Assembly: GCA_020216655.1 (NCBI GenBank)
Contig: JAIWNU010000183.1
Span: forward strand, 1-8,157
DNA length: 8,157 nucleotides
Direction: 5' to 3'
From: Treponema sp.
GTDB lineage: Bacteria; Spirochaetota; Spirochaetia; Treponematales; Breznakiellaceae
The notes under the pieces were generated by a model. That model was given only the letters and a program-made list of their open reading frames with translations. It was not told where the DNA came from and did not search any database. Below are positions 1 through 6,725 of the stretch, in pieces. Every line of letters starts with the position of its first letter. Within the stretch, counting starts at the first letter, position 1. The translations under genes and the position numbers were made by a program.

Positions 1-1527
1 CCGTCTTCGGGATTCTTCCTGAAGTTCTTGGTAGGCGCTCACCAGTTCCTGGGTCCTCATCTGGACCTGTTCTTCCAAAATGTGGACCCGCTTTTTTTCG
101 AGTTCTACCTCATGGAGCCGCTGTATATTGTTTGCGAGAAATGTGGCGCAGCTGCACATATGGGGCTGCGCATAATCATAGGAATTGTAAACAAGGATGC
201 CGACATATTTCTCTCCGGACCTTAAGGGATAAATACATTGAACCGAAGATTGTTCCTGGTTTAAAACATCCTCTATTGATACGATAGAATGATTGCCAGC
301 CTCGAAGCATTCCTGATCTGATCCTTTCCGGTATACCAATATTGCCTGTCCGCTCGAATCCTTGAGGGGTTCTGGAAAAATAAAGAGATAGCAGAGCGAA
401 ACGGAAAGATTTGCCAGGAAATCTGAAAGATATTGCACCATACCTTGATAGGTATTGACCGTGATGAGCCGCTGCCCCAGGTAGCTAAGGTTCCGCATGT
501 TTTGTTCTGATTTTACCGAAAGATATAAATAGGAAGCCGAATCTCCTTCGGTAAAAGAATGTTGAAAATGATGTTTAAGATTTTGTGGTAAGACTGTAAA
601 GGGTCGTAATGCCGCATCGCTTTTGGGTAGACTCGATCCTTGTTTGCGGTCCGTGGCGTTGCAACCACAGGATTCACGGATGACAAGAGTCGATTCTACA
701 TAATTGACTGTCTCCACAGCTTCAGTATTAAGCTGTTTTTCAATTAGGCTATGCAACAGCATGAGGGCTCCTTTCCCCAGTTCGTCCAGAGGCTGGTGAA
801 TTGTAGTAATCGGCGGATACTCCATGCTGGCCAGTGGAATATCATCAAAGCCAGTAATAGCGCATTTTTTCCAGAGAGGATTTTCGGATGTTTCTATGGC
901 TTTAATTACACCGATTGCCATGTTGTCGTTGGCCGCAATAATCGCATCGACGGGGTCTGCCGGGAATGTCTGAATGTATTTTTGGGTTATAACCATGCTG
1001 GAATACTCATGAAATTGGCCATGTTCAATTGTTATTTCAAGAGGCTTCCCTTTTTTAGCATACTTATCTGTCATGCTTAATAGTATGTTTTCTCTGATAA
1101 TATTATCGTGGTGCTGAGCTGGGCCGCCGATATACAAAAATTTACGGTAACCATGATTTTCTACGAGATGGTTAATGAGATCAGAAAAAGCTGATGTACT
1201 TTCTGTTAATACAGAAGAGAAACCGGAAAAACGTTTGCCGATAGAAACACAGGGAATTGTGGCGAATAATTTATGAATATATGCCGTTTCTTTATCTGAG
1301 AGGTCTCTCCCAATCACCGAAGACAAAAAGAGAACTCCATCCACTTTTAGCCATGGTTCTGAATAAAAGGGTGTAGTTTTTTCTCTCACGCTAAAGATGT
1401 GCTCCGATTGAATACATACAACTTGATAATTAAGTCGATATGCCTCTTCCCTAATGGCTTTGAAAATTGAAATCTGGTATTCTTCATCGAGATTGTTCAC
1501 GAAGAGGGCAACCCTTTTTTGCGGCAC
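1..1527 (-). CDS. Cytoplasmic PBP1 (LacI-type sugar-binding) sensor with GAF-like region and coiled coil; 3' part beyond window
   Basis: The frame is open for 509 codons from a GTG at 1527 to the window edge, so the C-terminus is missing. The start is supported by an AGGGG ribosome binding site (1541-1537) nine bases upstream and an in-frame stop just before it. Residues about 4-289 look like a type 1 periplasmic-binding fold of the LacI/GalR sensor kind: an opening beta strand KRVALFVNNLDEEYQ, DGVLFLSS near 63-70, AANDNMAIGV at 198-207, ITGFDDIPLAS at 224-234, and a closing RESCGC at 284-289. There is no N-terminal helix-turn-helix and no signal peptide or membrane segment, so it is not a classical repressor and should act in the cytoplasm. 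Residues about 330-465 resemble a GAF domain (YPLRSGEKYVGILVYNS at 433-449). From about 468 a heptad-rich coiled coil begins (LEEQVQMRTQELVSAYQELQ). In known proteins this arrangement precedes a histidine kinase or a GGDEF domain. I favour a kinase because a NarL-type response regulator lies next door, but the output domain is not visible. Confidence 0.85.
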   Translation of the reverse strand, partial: MPQKRVALFVNNLDEEYQISIFKAIREEAYRLNYQVVCIQSEHIFSVREKTTPFYSEPWLKVDGVLFLSSVIGRDLSDKETAYIHKLFATIPCVSIGKRFSGFSSVLTESTSAFSDLINHLVENHGYRKFLYIGGPAQHHDNIIRENILLSMTDKYAKKGKPLEITIEHGQFHEYSSMVITQKYIQTFPADPVDAIIAANDNMAIGVIKAIETSENPLWKKCAITGFDDIPLASMEYPPITTIHQPLDELGKGALMLLHSLIEKQLNTEAVETVNYVESTLVIRESCGCNATDRKQGSSLPKSDAALRPFTVLPQNLKHHFQHSFTEGDSASYLYLSVKSEQNMRNLSYLGQRLITVNTYQGMVQYLSDFLANLSVSLCYLFIFPEPLKDSSGQAILVYRKGSDQECFEAGNHSIVSIEDVLNQEQSSVQCIYPLRSGEKYVGILVYNSYDYAQPHMCSCATFLANNIQRLHEVELEKKRVHILEEQVQMRTQELVSAYQELQEESRRR

Positions 1528-1546
1528 CGGTAAAATCCCCTATATT
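1519..1546 (+). promoter_or_regulatory. Weak candidate promoter of the xylanase gene
   Basis: TTGCGG (1519-1524) and TATATT (1541-1546) are separated by 16 bases and would start transcription near 1553, about 40 bases before the xylanase ATG. The -35 matches consensus at three of six positions and the -10 at five of six. It overlaps the first codons of the divergent sensor gene. A poor -35 would suit an activator-dependent promoter, for example one driven by the response regulator of this locus, but that is inference. Confidence 0.3.
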
Positions 1547-1552
1547 CAGACT

Positions 1553-1572
1553 TATGGCACCATTATACCATA
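1553..1572. repeat. Small inverted repeat in the divergent control region
   Basis: TATGG (1553-1557) and CCATA (1568-1572) form an inverted repeat with ten bases between. ATGGCACCAT (1554-1563) is a second, nested imperfect palindrome. Both overlap the sensor's -10 box and lie between the two start codons, so the site is a possible operator. The arms are short enough to arise by chance. Confidence 0.3.
1562..1570 (-). promoter_or_regulatory. Extended -10 promoter element of the sensor gene
   Basis: Read on the minus strand this is TGGTATAAT, a perfect extended -10 (TGN plus TATAAT). It would place transcription start near 1555 and give a leader of about 28 bases to the GTG at 1527. The -35 at the usual spacing (GTTATT, plus-strand 1585-1590) is poor, which extended -10 promoters can tolerate. 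The same nine bases also occur inside the xylanase gene (minus strand, 3651-3659), so sequence match alone is weak proof; position upstream of a gene start is the main support. Confidence 0.5.
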
Positions 1573-1591
1573 GTTTTGGGAGATAATAACG

Positions 1592-4276
1592 ATGAAAAAG
1601 CCTTCTGTATCAAAACAATTAGCGGTTTTTACCGTCCTGTGGCTTCTGTTGCCAGGTTCCCTTATGGCCCTTGGGACCAAGGATCGAGCTAATACCCAGT
1701 CAAAACCTCAAGAGCCGCCAATAAAAGAAACGGTGGTTTTCGAAGACAACTTTGAGCAGGCCTTGCAGGGATGGACAGGGCGGGCCTCAGAAGTTATCAA
1801 TCTTGTGGAGAACAAGGCTTCTGATGGTAAAAAAGCCTTGTCGATTTCAGGCAGAACCAGTACCTGGAATGGTCCTATCCGTGATATTACGGCCATACTT
1901 AAAGCCGGAAACAGCTACAAGATCGGTCTATGGGTTCTTTATGAAGAGGGAACAGAAAAGCTCGATTTTACTTTGAGCCTAGAGCGAACTATCGGAACCA
2001 GTAAGGATTATCTTAATCTGGGCGGCGGAACGGTTCCCCGGGGAGATTGGACTTTTCTTGAGAGTACCTATACAGTTCCGGTCACTAAAAACCCTGCCCA
2101 GTACCGGCTCTATGTAGAAACAAAATACAAACAGGACGATCAGGCTACCAAGGATGACCTGACACCTTTTTATATTGATGGAGTCAAAATCGTGCAGCTA
2201 CCTCCACCTAAACCGGCCCAGGCCGAAACAGATATTCCCGCTTTTTATACCTTTTTTAAAAACCTCCCGATCGGAGCGGCAATTACTTCTGCAGATTTAG
2301 ATGCCTCACGGCTGCATAATAGACTTCTGCGGCATTTTAACGCCTTTGTCTATGAAAATGAAATGAAACAAGATGCAATCCAGCCCACTGAAGGCCGTTT
2401 TGTATTCGACAAAGCCGATGCCCTCATAGCTTTTGTACAGAAACAAAATGCCAGAGTAAGAGGGCATACACTGGTATGGCATAATCAGTATCCAAAATGG
2501 TTCTTTCAGGATCCCCAGGATCCAACAGCTCAGGTCAGTAAAGAGCTGTTGCTTTCCAGGATTGAAACTCATATCAGGACTGTGGTTGGAAGATATAAAG
2601 GGAAAGTATATGCCTGGGACGTGGTCAATGAAGTTGTGGATGAAAGCGGGGCCCTCCGCAATTCACCGTATTTAAAGATAGTGGGCAGTGACGAGTATAT
2701 AGCTAAGGCCTTCCGCTGGGCCCGGGAAGCGGACCCTAAGGCACAGCTTTTTATCAATGACTACAATATAGAATTTAAGGGACCAAAACAGGATGGACTC
2801 TTTAATCTAGTAAAAAAATTAAAAGAGGAAGGGATTCCCATAGACGGTGTGGGATTACAGGCCCATATCAGTATAGGATTCCCTACGGTTAATGACATGA
2901 GGAACGCGATTCGGCGTTTTGCTTCCCTCGGAGTAAAGGTTCATATTACCGAACTGGATATGTCAATTTATAGTTCCGGTTCGGAACCTAAAAAAGAAGC
3001 AGACCGAGAAACTCTGCTTGCTCAGGCGGATAAATATCGGGAACTTTTTACCATGTTCCAAGAGGAAGCTGTGGCAGGAAATTTGGATATGGTGATGCTG
3101 TGGGGTCTCTCTGATGACCGTACTTGGCTCAACAATTTCCCCACTCCCGGCAGGGGGGATTACCCACTGCTCTTTGGAAAGGATCTTCGGGCTAAGTCTG
3201 CCTACTGGGCAATTGTAGATCCGACAAAGCTTCCTATAGGAATAAAAAATGGCTATGCCTATAAATTGGAAACAATAGATCTCTCGAATAGGATGTGGAA
3301 TTACCTCATGAATATTCCGATACAGGATCAAAAGGGCAATACTTTTGGATCCTATAAAGTGGCTTGGAATAACAATACCCTGGCGGTGCTTGTAACGGTA
3401 CAGGACGATACGGCGGACAAGCAAGATTCAGTAACGGTTTATGTAGAGCCAAAAAACAGACGTCAGGAAAAACGAAGCGACGATTTAGTAAGCATCTCTC
3501 TTCCTCGGACTAAGGCTACGGCTGATAACGGAAAAGAATATACGGTCCAGATGGCCTTTCCTTTCTATGCAAAAGCGGAAACAAAAGCTGGCTTTGATAT
3601 TGTTATCACTGATGGGTCTTCAAAAGGTAAACTTGTACAAAGCTGGAACGATTATACCAACAGTCAGGAGAACAGTACGATAAATTTTGGCACCTTGACC
3701 TTTAAGGTTCTTCCCAGAACGTTGGATGTCAAAAAAGGAACCGTAACAATCGGGCGAGCAAGGGATCCTCTTTGGGATTCGGCGGAGCCGATTCCCATGA
3801 ACGTTAAAACAGTGGGTGTTACAGAGGATGGATCCGAATTCAGGCTGCTCTGGGACGAAGAGTATCTCTATGTCCTCATTGATGTAAAGGATAATCTGCT
3901 GAACGACAAGAACAGCAATCCCTGGGAACAGGATTCCGTGGAGGTATTTATAGACCAGAATAACGGCAAGACTTCAAGTTACGAAGCCGACGATGCACAA
4001 TACCGGGTGAATTTCAGAAATCAGAAGAGTTATAACGGCGGAGATGAGCTACGGTTCCAGTCAGCTACCAGGGTTGTACTTGGCGGCTATTGGGTCGCAA
4101 TGGCGGTTCCCCTGACCCATATAAAAGCTACAGCGGGCAGTTTGCTTGGCTTTGATGTGCAGATTAACGAAGCAGATGCTTCGGGAAACCGGCTTGGAAT
4201 ACGGAATTGGCATAATGACACTAATATGGGTTACAAGGATCCCAGCGGATTTGGTATAATCAGGCTCGTAGAATAA
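1592..4276 (+). CDS. Secreted multimodular GH10 endo-1,4-beta-xylanase (CBM22-like, GH10, two CBM9-like)
   Basis: The 894-residue product should hydrolyse internal beta-1,4 links in xylan outside the cell. Residues 1-26 form a signal peptide (KK, then hydrophobic AVFTVLWLLL, ending near SLMA) with no lipobox cysteine. Residues about 48-202 match a CBM22/CBM4_9 beta-sandwich (FEDNFEQALQGW at 50-61, closing YIDGVKI). The GH10 barrel spans about 216-547 with all hallmark motifs: ENEMK at 255-259, RGHTLVWHNQ at 290-299, WDVVNE at 342-347 with acid/base Glu347, HITELD at 451-456 with nucleophile Glu454, and LWGLSDDRTW at 503-512. Residues about 555-707 resemble a shortened CBM9 (VAWNNNTLAVLVTVQDD). 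Residues about 712-893 are a full CBM9 (LLWDEEYLYVLIDVKDN, DSVEVFID, GFDVQINEAD, terminal FGIIRLVE). The layout recalls Thermotoga XynA, which has two CBM22 modules where this has one. The ATG follows GGGAG (1578-1582) at nine bases. The response regulator gene starts 10 bases after the stop. Confidence 0.96.
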   Translation: MKKPSVSKQLAVFTVLWLLLPGSLMALGTKDRANTQSKPQEPPIKETVVFEDNFEQALQGWTGRASEVINLVENKASDGKKALSISGRTSTWNGPIRDITAILKAGNSYKIGLWVLYEEGTEKLDFTLSLERTIGTSKDYLNLGGGTVPRGDWTFLESTYTVPVTKNPAQYRLYVETKYKQDDQATKDDLTPFYIDGVKIVQLPPPKPAQAETDIPAFYTFFKNLPIGAAITSADLDASRLHNRLLRHFNAFVYENEMKQDAIQPTEGRFVFDKADALIAFVQKQNARVRGHTLVWHNQYPKWFFQDPQDPTAQVSKELLLSRIETHIRTVVGRYKGKVYAWDVVNEVVDESGALRNSPYLKIVGSDEYIAKAFRWAREADPKAQLFINDYNIEFKGPKQDGLFNLVKKLKEEGIPIDGVGLQAHISIGFPTVNDMRNAIRRFASLGVKVHITELDMSIYSSGSEPKKEADRETLLAQADKYRELFTMFQEEAVAGNLDMVMLWGLSDDRTWLNNFPTPGRGDYPLLFGKDLRAKSAYWAIVDPTKLPIGIKNGYAYKLETIDLSNRMWNYLMNIPIQDQKGNTFGSYKVAWNNNTLAVLVTVQDDTADKQDSVTVYVEPKNRRQEKRSDDLVSISLPRTKATADNGKEYTVQMAFPFYAKAETKAGFDIVITDGSSKGKLVQSWNDYTNSQENSTINFGTLTFKVLPRTLDVKKGTVTIGRARDPLWDSAEPIPMNVKTVGVTEDGSEFRLLWDEEYLYVLIDVKDNLLNDKNSNPWEQDSVEVFIDQNNGKTSSYEADDAQYRVNFRNQKSYNGGDELRFQSATRVVLGGYWVAMAVPLTHIKATAGSLLGFDVQINEADASGNRLGIRNWHNDTNMGYKDPSGFGIIRLVE
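4231..4260 (+). promoter_or_regulatory. Candidate internal promoter for the response regulator gene
   Basis: TGGTATAAT (4252-4260) is a perfect extended -10 located in the last codons of the xylanase gene. TTACAA (4231-4236) is a weak -35 at 18 bases. Transcription would start near 4267, about 20 bases before the regulator ATG. This could give basal regulator expression independent of the xylanase promoter. The same nonamer occurs once inside coding sequence where no promoter is expected, so this is only a candidate. Confidence 0.35.
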
Positions 4277-4286
4277 AGAGTGGATT

Positions 4287-4961
4287 ATGCCGGTAACCAA
4301 AGTATTGCTTGTAGAGGATCATCCTATTTTCAGCAAAGGCCTCGCCTTCCTTATAGAATCTCAAAAGGTCTATAAGGTTGTCGGAGAGGCTCGGGACTGT
4401 CAGAATGCAAAGGAGCTCATTCGGGAGACAAATCCGGATATCCTCATTCTTGATTTGAACTTGAAAGGGGACAATGGGCTTGATCTTATACAGGATCTGA
4501 GGGCTGGTAACAGAGAGCTTCCCATATTAGTGCTGTCCATGTACGAAGAGCGATATTATGCCGAACGGGTACTCAAAGCAGGTGCCCGGGGGTATATCAT
4601 GAAAGCTGAGGCGGGGGATAAAATTCTCGAAGCGATCCGAACCGTCTTAGCCGGAAAGATTTGGCTGAGCGAAGCAGAAAAGGAACGGATGAGCGAGTAT
4701 GACCCGCTTAATTCAGGTTCTGGTGCACTGTCGTCCTTTGCGTCCCTATCAAAACTGTCGAACCGGGAACTGGAGATTTTTACTCTTATTGGCCGGGGCT
4801 TAGGGACCATAGAAATTGCAAACCGGCTCAATATTAGCACAAAAACTATCGATACCCACAAGGAACATCTTAAAGAAAAACTCCATTGCCGCAGTTCCCA
4901 AGAACTGCGGCAGATGGCGGTAGAATGGCAGGCCAGCGGTGCTGCCAATTCTCTGGTATAG
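4287..4961 (+). CDS. NarL/FixJ-family response regulator (REC plus LuxR-type HTH)
   Basis: This 224-residue protein has the standard length and domain order of a NarL/FixJ DNA-binding response regulator. The receiver domain spans about 4-122: acidic pair Glu10-Asp11 in VEDH, phosphoacceptor Asp56 in LILDLNL, switch Ser84 in LVLSMYEE, and Lys106 in GYIMKAE. A linker of about 35 residues leads to a LuxR-type helix-turn-helix at about 157-200 (LSNRELEIFTLIGRG, then IANRLNISTKTIDTHKEHL). All phosphorylation residues are present, so it should be controlled by a kinase. None is complete in the window; the divergent sensor at 1-1527 is the obvious candidate. The gene starts 10 bases after the xylanase stop with only a modest ribosome binding site (AAGAG, 4276-4280), suggesting translational coupling. 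Its targets are not shown by sequence; regulation of the xylanase and transporter is inferred from position. Confidence 0.95.
   Translation: MPVTKVLLVEDHPIFSKGLAFLIESQKVYKVVGEARDCQNAKELIRETNPDILILDLNLKGDNGLDLIQDLRAGNRELPILVLSMYEERYYAERVLKAGARGYIMKAEAGDKILEAIRTVLAGKIWLSEAEKERMSEYDPLNSGSGALSSFASLSKLSNRELEIFTLIGRGLGTIEIANRLNISTKTIDTHKEHLKEKLHCRSSQELRQMAVEWQASGAANSLV
4887..4912 (+). repeat. Perfect 11-bp hairpin inside the 3' end of the response regulator gene
   Basis: TGCCGCAGTTC (4887-4897) and GAACTGCGGCA (4902-4912) are exact reverse complements with a CCAA loop. It lies inside codons of the HTH C-terminal region (around Cys201-Gln209). No T-run follows, so it is not a standard intrinsic terminator. 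It could slow ribosomes or stabilise the upstream xylanase-regulator mRNA against 3' decay. Confidence 0.7.
4927..4946 (+). repeat. Second small hairpin near the response regulator stop
   Basis: GGCAG (4927-4931) and CTGCC (4942-4946) can pair across a ten-base loop, 14 bases after the stronger hairpin at 4887-4912. On its own it is marginal; as a tandem partner it may add to an mRNA-stabilising 3' structure. No T tract follows. Confidence 0.3.
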
Positions 4962-4974
4962 GGAAAAGCCCCGA

Positions 4975-5004
4975 TTCCGGACTCAGAACATCCCTCCCTA
5001 TAAT
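4975..5004 (+). promoter_or_regulatory. Candidate promoter of the solute-binding lipoprotein gene
   Basis: TATAAT (4999-5004) is a consensus -10 in the 83-bp gap after the response regulator. The -35 region (TTCCGG, 4975-4980, 18-base spacer) is poor. Transcription would begin near 5011, about 34 bases before the ATG at 5045. A palindrome TCCGGA (4976-4981) overlaps the -35 and might bind a regulator. The spacing from the gene start is good, but TATAAT also occurs within the lipoprotein coding sequence (5623-5628), so chance is possible. Confidence 0.45.
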
Positions 5005-5040
5005 GGTTTTGTCACGCAGACGAAATTGTTGTAAGGAGGG
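4992..5040 (+). promoter_or_regulatory. Strong Shine-Dalgarno of the lipoprotein gene with possible upstream anti-SD
   Basis: AAGGAGGG (5033-5040) is a near-ideal ribosome binding site four bases before the ATG at 5045, which settles the start. CCCTCC (4992-4997) is the exact complement of GGAGGG (5035-5040) and lies just upstream of the candidate -10. A transcript reading through from the regulator gene would carry both strands of this 6-bp helix; a transcript starting near 5011 would lack the upstream arm. Confidence 0.45.
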
Positions 5041-5044
5041 TTTT

Positions 5045-6718
5045 ATGCATAACAGGAAGAATATAGTATCCTTTCTGAAGATCGTACTGGCAGGGATTGC
5101 CTTAGTTGTTCTATTTGGATGCGGACAGGAGCAGAAAAAAGCTTCGGTTCCGGTAAGTCGGGGAGATGACTATCCTATAAACATTTCTGTTTTTACCTTT
5201 GAAAATTACCAGACACCCCCAGAGGACAACAAAATCTACAAATGGATCAAAGAAAAGTTCAATGTAACCTTTACTTGGGATATTGCGGTCGGTCAGAAAG
5301 ACCAGAAAATTGGCACCATGATTGCTGCCCGTGATTACCCAGATCTGCTTCTGGTTGATAGTACTAAGTTTATCGAAGCAGGAGCTTTGATACCCCTGGA
5401 AGACCTGATTGAGAAATATGGCCCTAACCTTAAAAAACATTATGCCAGTGTGTGGGAGAAAATAAAGGAAGACGACGGCCATATTTACTGCCTTCCCAAC
5501 TGGGGGGTAATCGACGGCCAATACAAGAGTACCTACTATGGTGATTCTGCTTTGTGGATCCAAAAGGCGGTTCTTAAGGAATTTGGTTATCCCAAGATCC
5601 GAACCATGGACGAGTATTTTGATATAATCGAAAAATACAAAGAAAAGTATCCGACCATCAATGGCTTGCCGACTATCGGTTTCACCATACTTACTTACGA
5701 TTGGCGGGCCTTCTGTCTTATCAATCCTCCGAACTTCTTGGCGGGAAATCCCAACGACGGCAACGTAGTAGTGGATAAAAAAAACTTTGATGCCAAGGTG
5801 TTCTTGGGGCTCGATATATCTAAAAAGTGGTTTAAAAAACTGAACGAGATGAATTCCAAAGGTTTGATCGACCGGTCCTGCTTTGTAGATAACTATGATC
5901 AGTATATGGCCAAACTCTCTTCCGGCCGAGTCTTAGGAATCCATGACCAGTACTGGCAGTTCCAGGATGCCACAACATCCCTTTTAAACCAGAATATGTA
6001 CATCAATACCATGGCTCCCCTTCCTATCGTATTTGATACTTCAATTAAACCCTGGTATCGGAATCGGCCCCTTCCCAATATTCGTCGGGGTTACGGTATT
6101 AGTGTAAAAGCTAAGGATCCAGTCCGTATCATTCGGTTCCTGGATGCCCAGCTTTCTGAAGAAGCCCAAAAGGTGTTCCAGTGGGGATTCTTGAACGAAG
6201 ACTATGCTCTGGATGCTAAAGGCGTTCCTTTTAGAACCGAAGAACAACGGAACCAGCAGAACGATCCGGTCTGGAAACTCCGAAACAAGGCAGAACTTTG
6301 GTTCGCCGATGCTCCCAAAATGGAAGGAACCTTCAGCGACGGTAACCCCACGAGCATTGGAGAGGTCCCTGCAGAAGCTCTGGCAGCCCAGCGGCCGGAA
6401 GATGCGGAGCTGCTGAAGGCCTACGGTGTATCAAGTTTTGCAGAACTTATGGACCCCAATCCTCCTGAAAATCCGATCTACTTCCCCGCATGGCAGCTTG
6501 TTCCTCCAGACGGGTCCCCTGCCCAGATCGCATGGAAAAAAGCGGAGGATCTCTATAGAAAATATCTCCCCAGAATTATTTTGGCCCGGCCTGCCCAGTT
6601 TGAAACTCTGTGGAATGAATATGTGGGAGTGCTTAACAAAGTTGGTCTTGAAGAATACGAGAAATTCATGAAACTTGAAATCCAGAAACGGGTTACCAAA
6701 TGGTCAGTCAAAAAATAA
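5045..6718 (+). CDS. Extracellular solute-binding lipoprotein (LplA/LipO-type) of a carbohydrate ABC transporter
   Basis: This 557-residue lipoprotein should capture oligosaccharides outside the cytoplasmic membrane and hand them to the two permeases downstream. The frame stays open upstream to 4886, inside the regulator gene, but the ATG at 5045 is the start: it follows AAGGAGGG and begins a lipoprotein signal peptide (basic HNRKN, hydrophobic core, lipobox LFGC with lipidated Cys26). The mature part follows the family 1 solute-binding pattern of large LplA/YtcQ-like proteins: INISVF strand near 46, KIYKWIKEKFNV near 63-74, MIAARDYPDLLLVD at 92-105, YCLPNW, and a helical RRGYGISVKAKDPVRIIRFL stretch near 346-365. 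Its length is usual for this group, which is longer than MalE-type binding proteins. The ligand cannot be read from sequence; xylo-oligosaccharides are inferred from the adjacent xylanase. It may have its own promoter in the gap before it, and a structured 139-bp gap separates it from the permease. Confidence 0.93.
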   Translation: MHNRKNIVSFLKIVLAGIALVVLFGCGQEQKKASVPVSRGDDYPINISVFTFENYQTPPEDNKIYKWIKEKFNVTFTWDIAVGQKDQKIGTMIAARDYPDLLLVDSTKFIEAGALIPLEDLIEKYGPNLKKHYASVWEKIKEDDGHIYCLPNWGVIDGQYKSTYYGDSALWIQKAVLKEFGYPKIRTMDEYFDIIEKYKEKYPTINGLPTIGFTILTYDWRAFCLINPPNFLAGNPNDGNVVVDKKNFDAKVFLGLDISKKWFKKLNEMNSKGLIDRSCFVDNYDQYMAKLSSGRVLGIHDQYWQFQDATTSLLNQNMYINTMAPLPIVFDTSIKPWYRNRPLPNIRRGYGISVKAKDPVRIIRFLDAQLSEEAQKVFQWGFLNEDYALDAKGVPFRTEEQRNQQNDPVWKLRNKAELWFADAPKMEGTFSDGNPTSIGEVPAEALAAQRPEDAELLKAYGVSSFAELMDPNPPENPIYFPAWQLVPPDGSPAQIAWKKAEDLYRKYLPRIILARPAQFETLWNEYVGVLNKVGLEEYEKFMKLEIQKRVTKWSVKK

Positions 6719-6725
6719 GGCGTAA

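Noticed and set aside
28..1080. Short plus-strand frames at 28-225 and 751-1080
   Set aside because: They lie antisense to the continuous 509-codon sensor frame, have no ribosome binding site and resemble no protein family I recognise.
1..1527. Calling the minus-strand gene a LacI-family transcriptional repressor
   Set aside because: The sensor fold matches, but the protein starts directly at the first beta strand. An in-frame stop lies just upstream of the GTG, so there is no room for an N-terminal helix-turn-helix.
1592..1672. Xylanase as a lipoprotein
   Set aside because: The signal peptide ends SLMALG with no cysteine near the cleavage site, so ordinary signal peptidase I cleavage is more likely.
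2507..2526. Direct repeat CAGGATCC near 2507-2524 as a mobile or regulatory repeat
   Set aside because: It encodes a local Asp-Pro-Gln-Asp-Pro stretch in a surface loop of the GH10 domain, is short, and occurs only as this pair.
2963..3424. 153-codon minus-strand frame inside the xylanase gene, and the similar one at 5111-5563
   Set aside because: Both are shadows of strongly family-conserved plus-strand coding sequence, with no recognisable domain and no plausible start signals.
4887..4912. Intrinsic terminator at the response regulator hairpin
   Set aside because: The stem is strong, but no T-run follows and it lies inside the coding region, 47 bases before the stop codon.
4886..5044. N-terminal extension of the lipoprotein starting at 4886
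   Set aside because: It would overlap the response regulator by 76 bases and bury the signal peptide inside the protein. The ATG at 5045 has an ideal ribosome binding site and begins a proper lipoprotein signal.
5623..5628. TATAAT inside the lipoprotein coding sequence as a promoter
   Set aside because: No gene start follows within a sensible distance and no -35 is evident. It serves as a reminder that this hexamer occurs by chance here.
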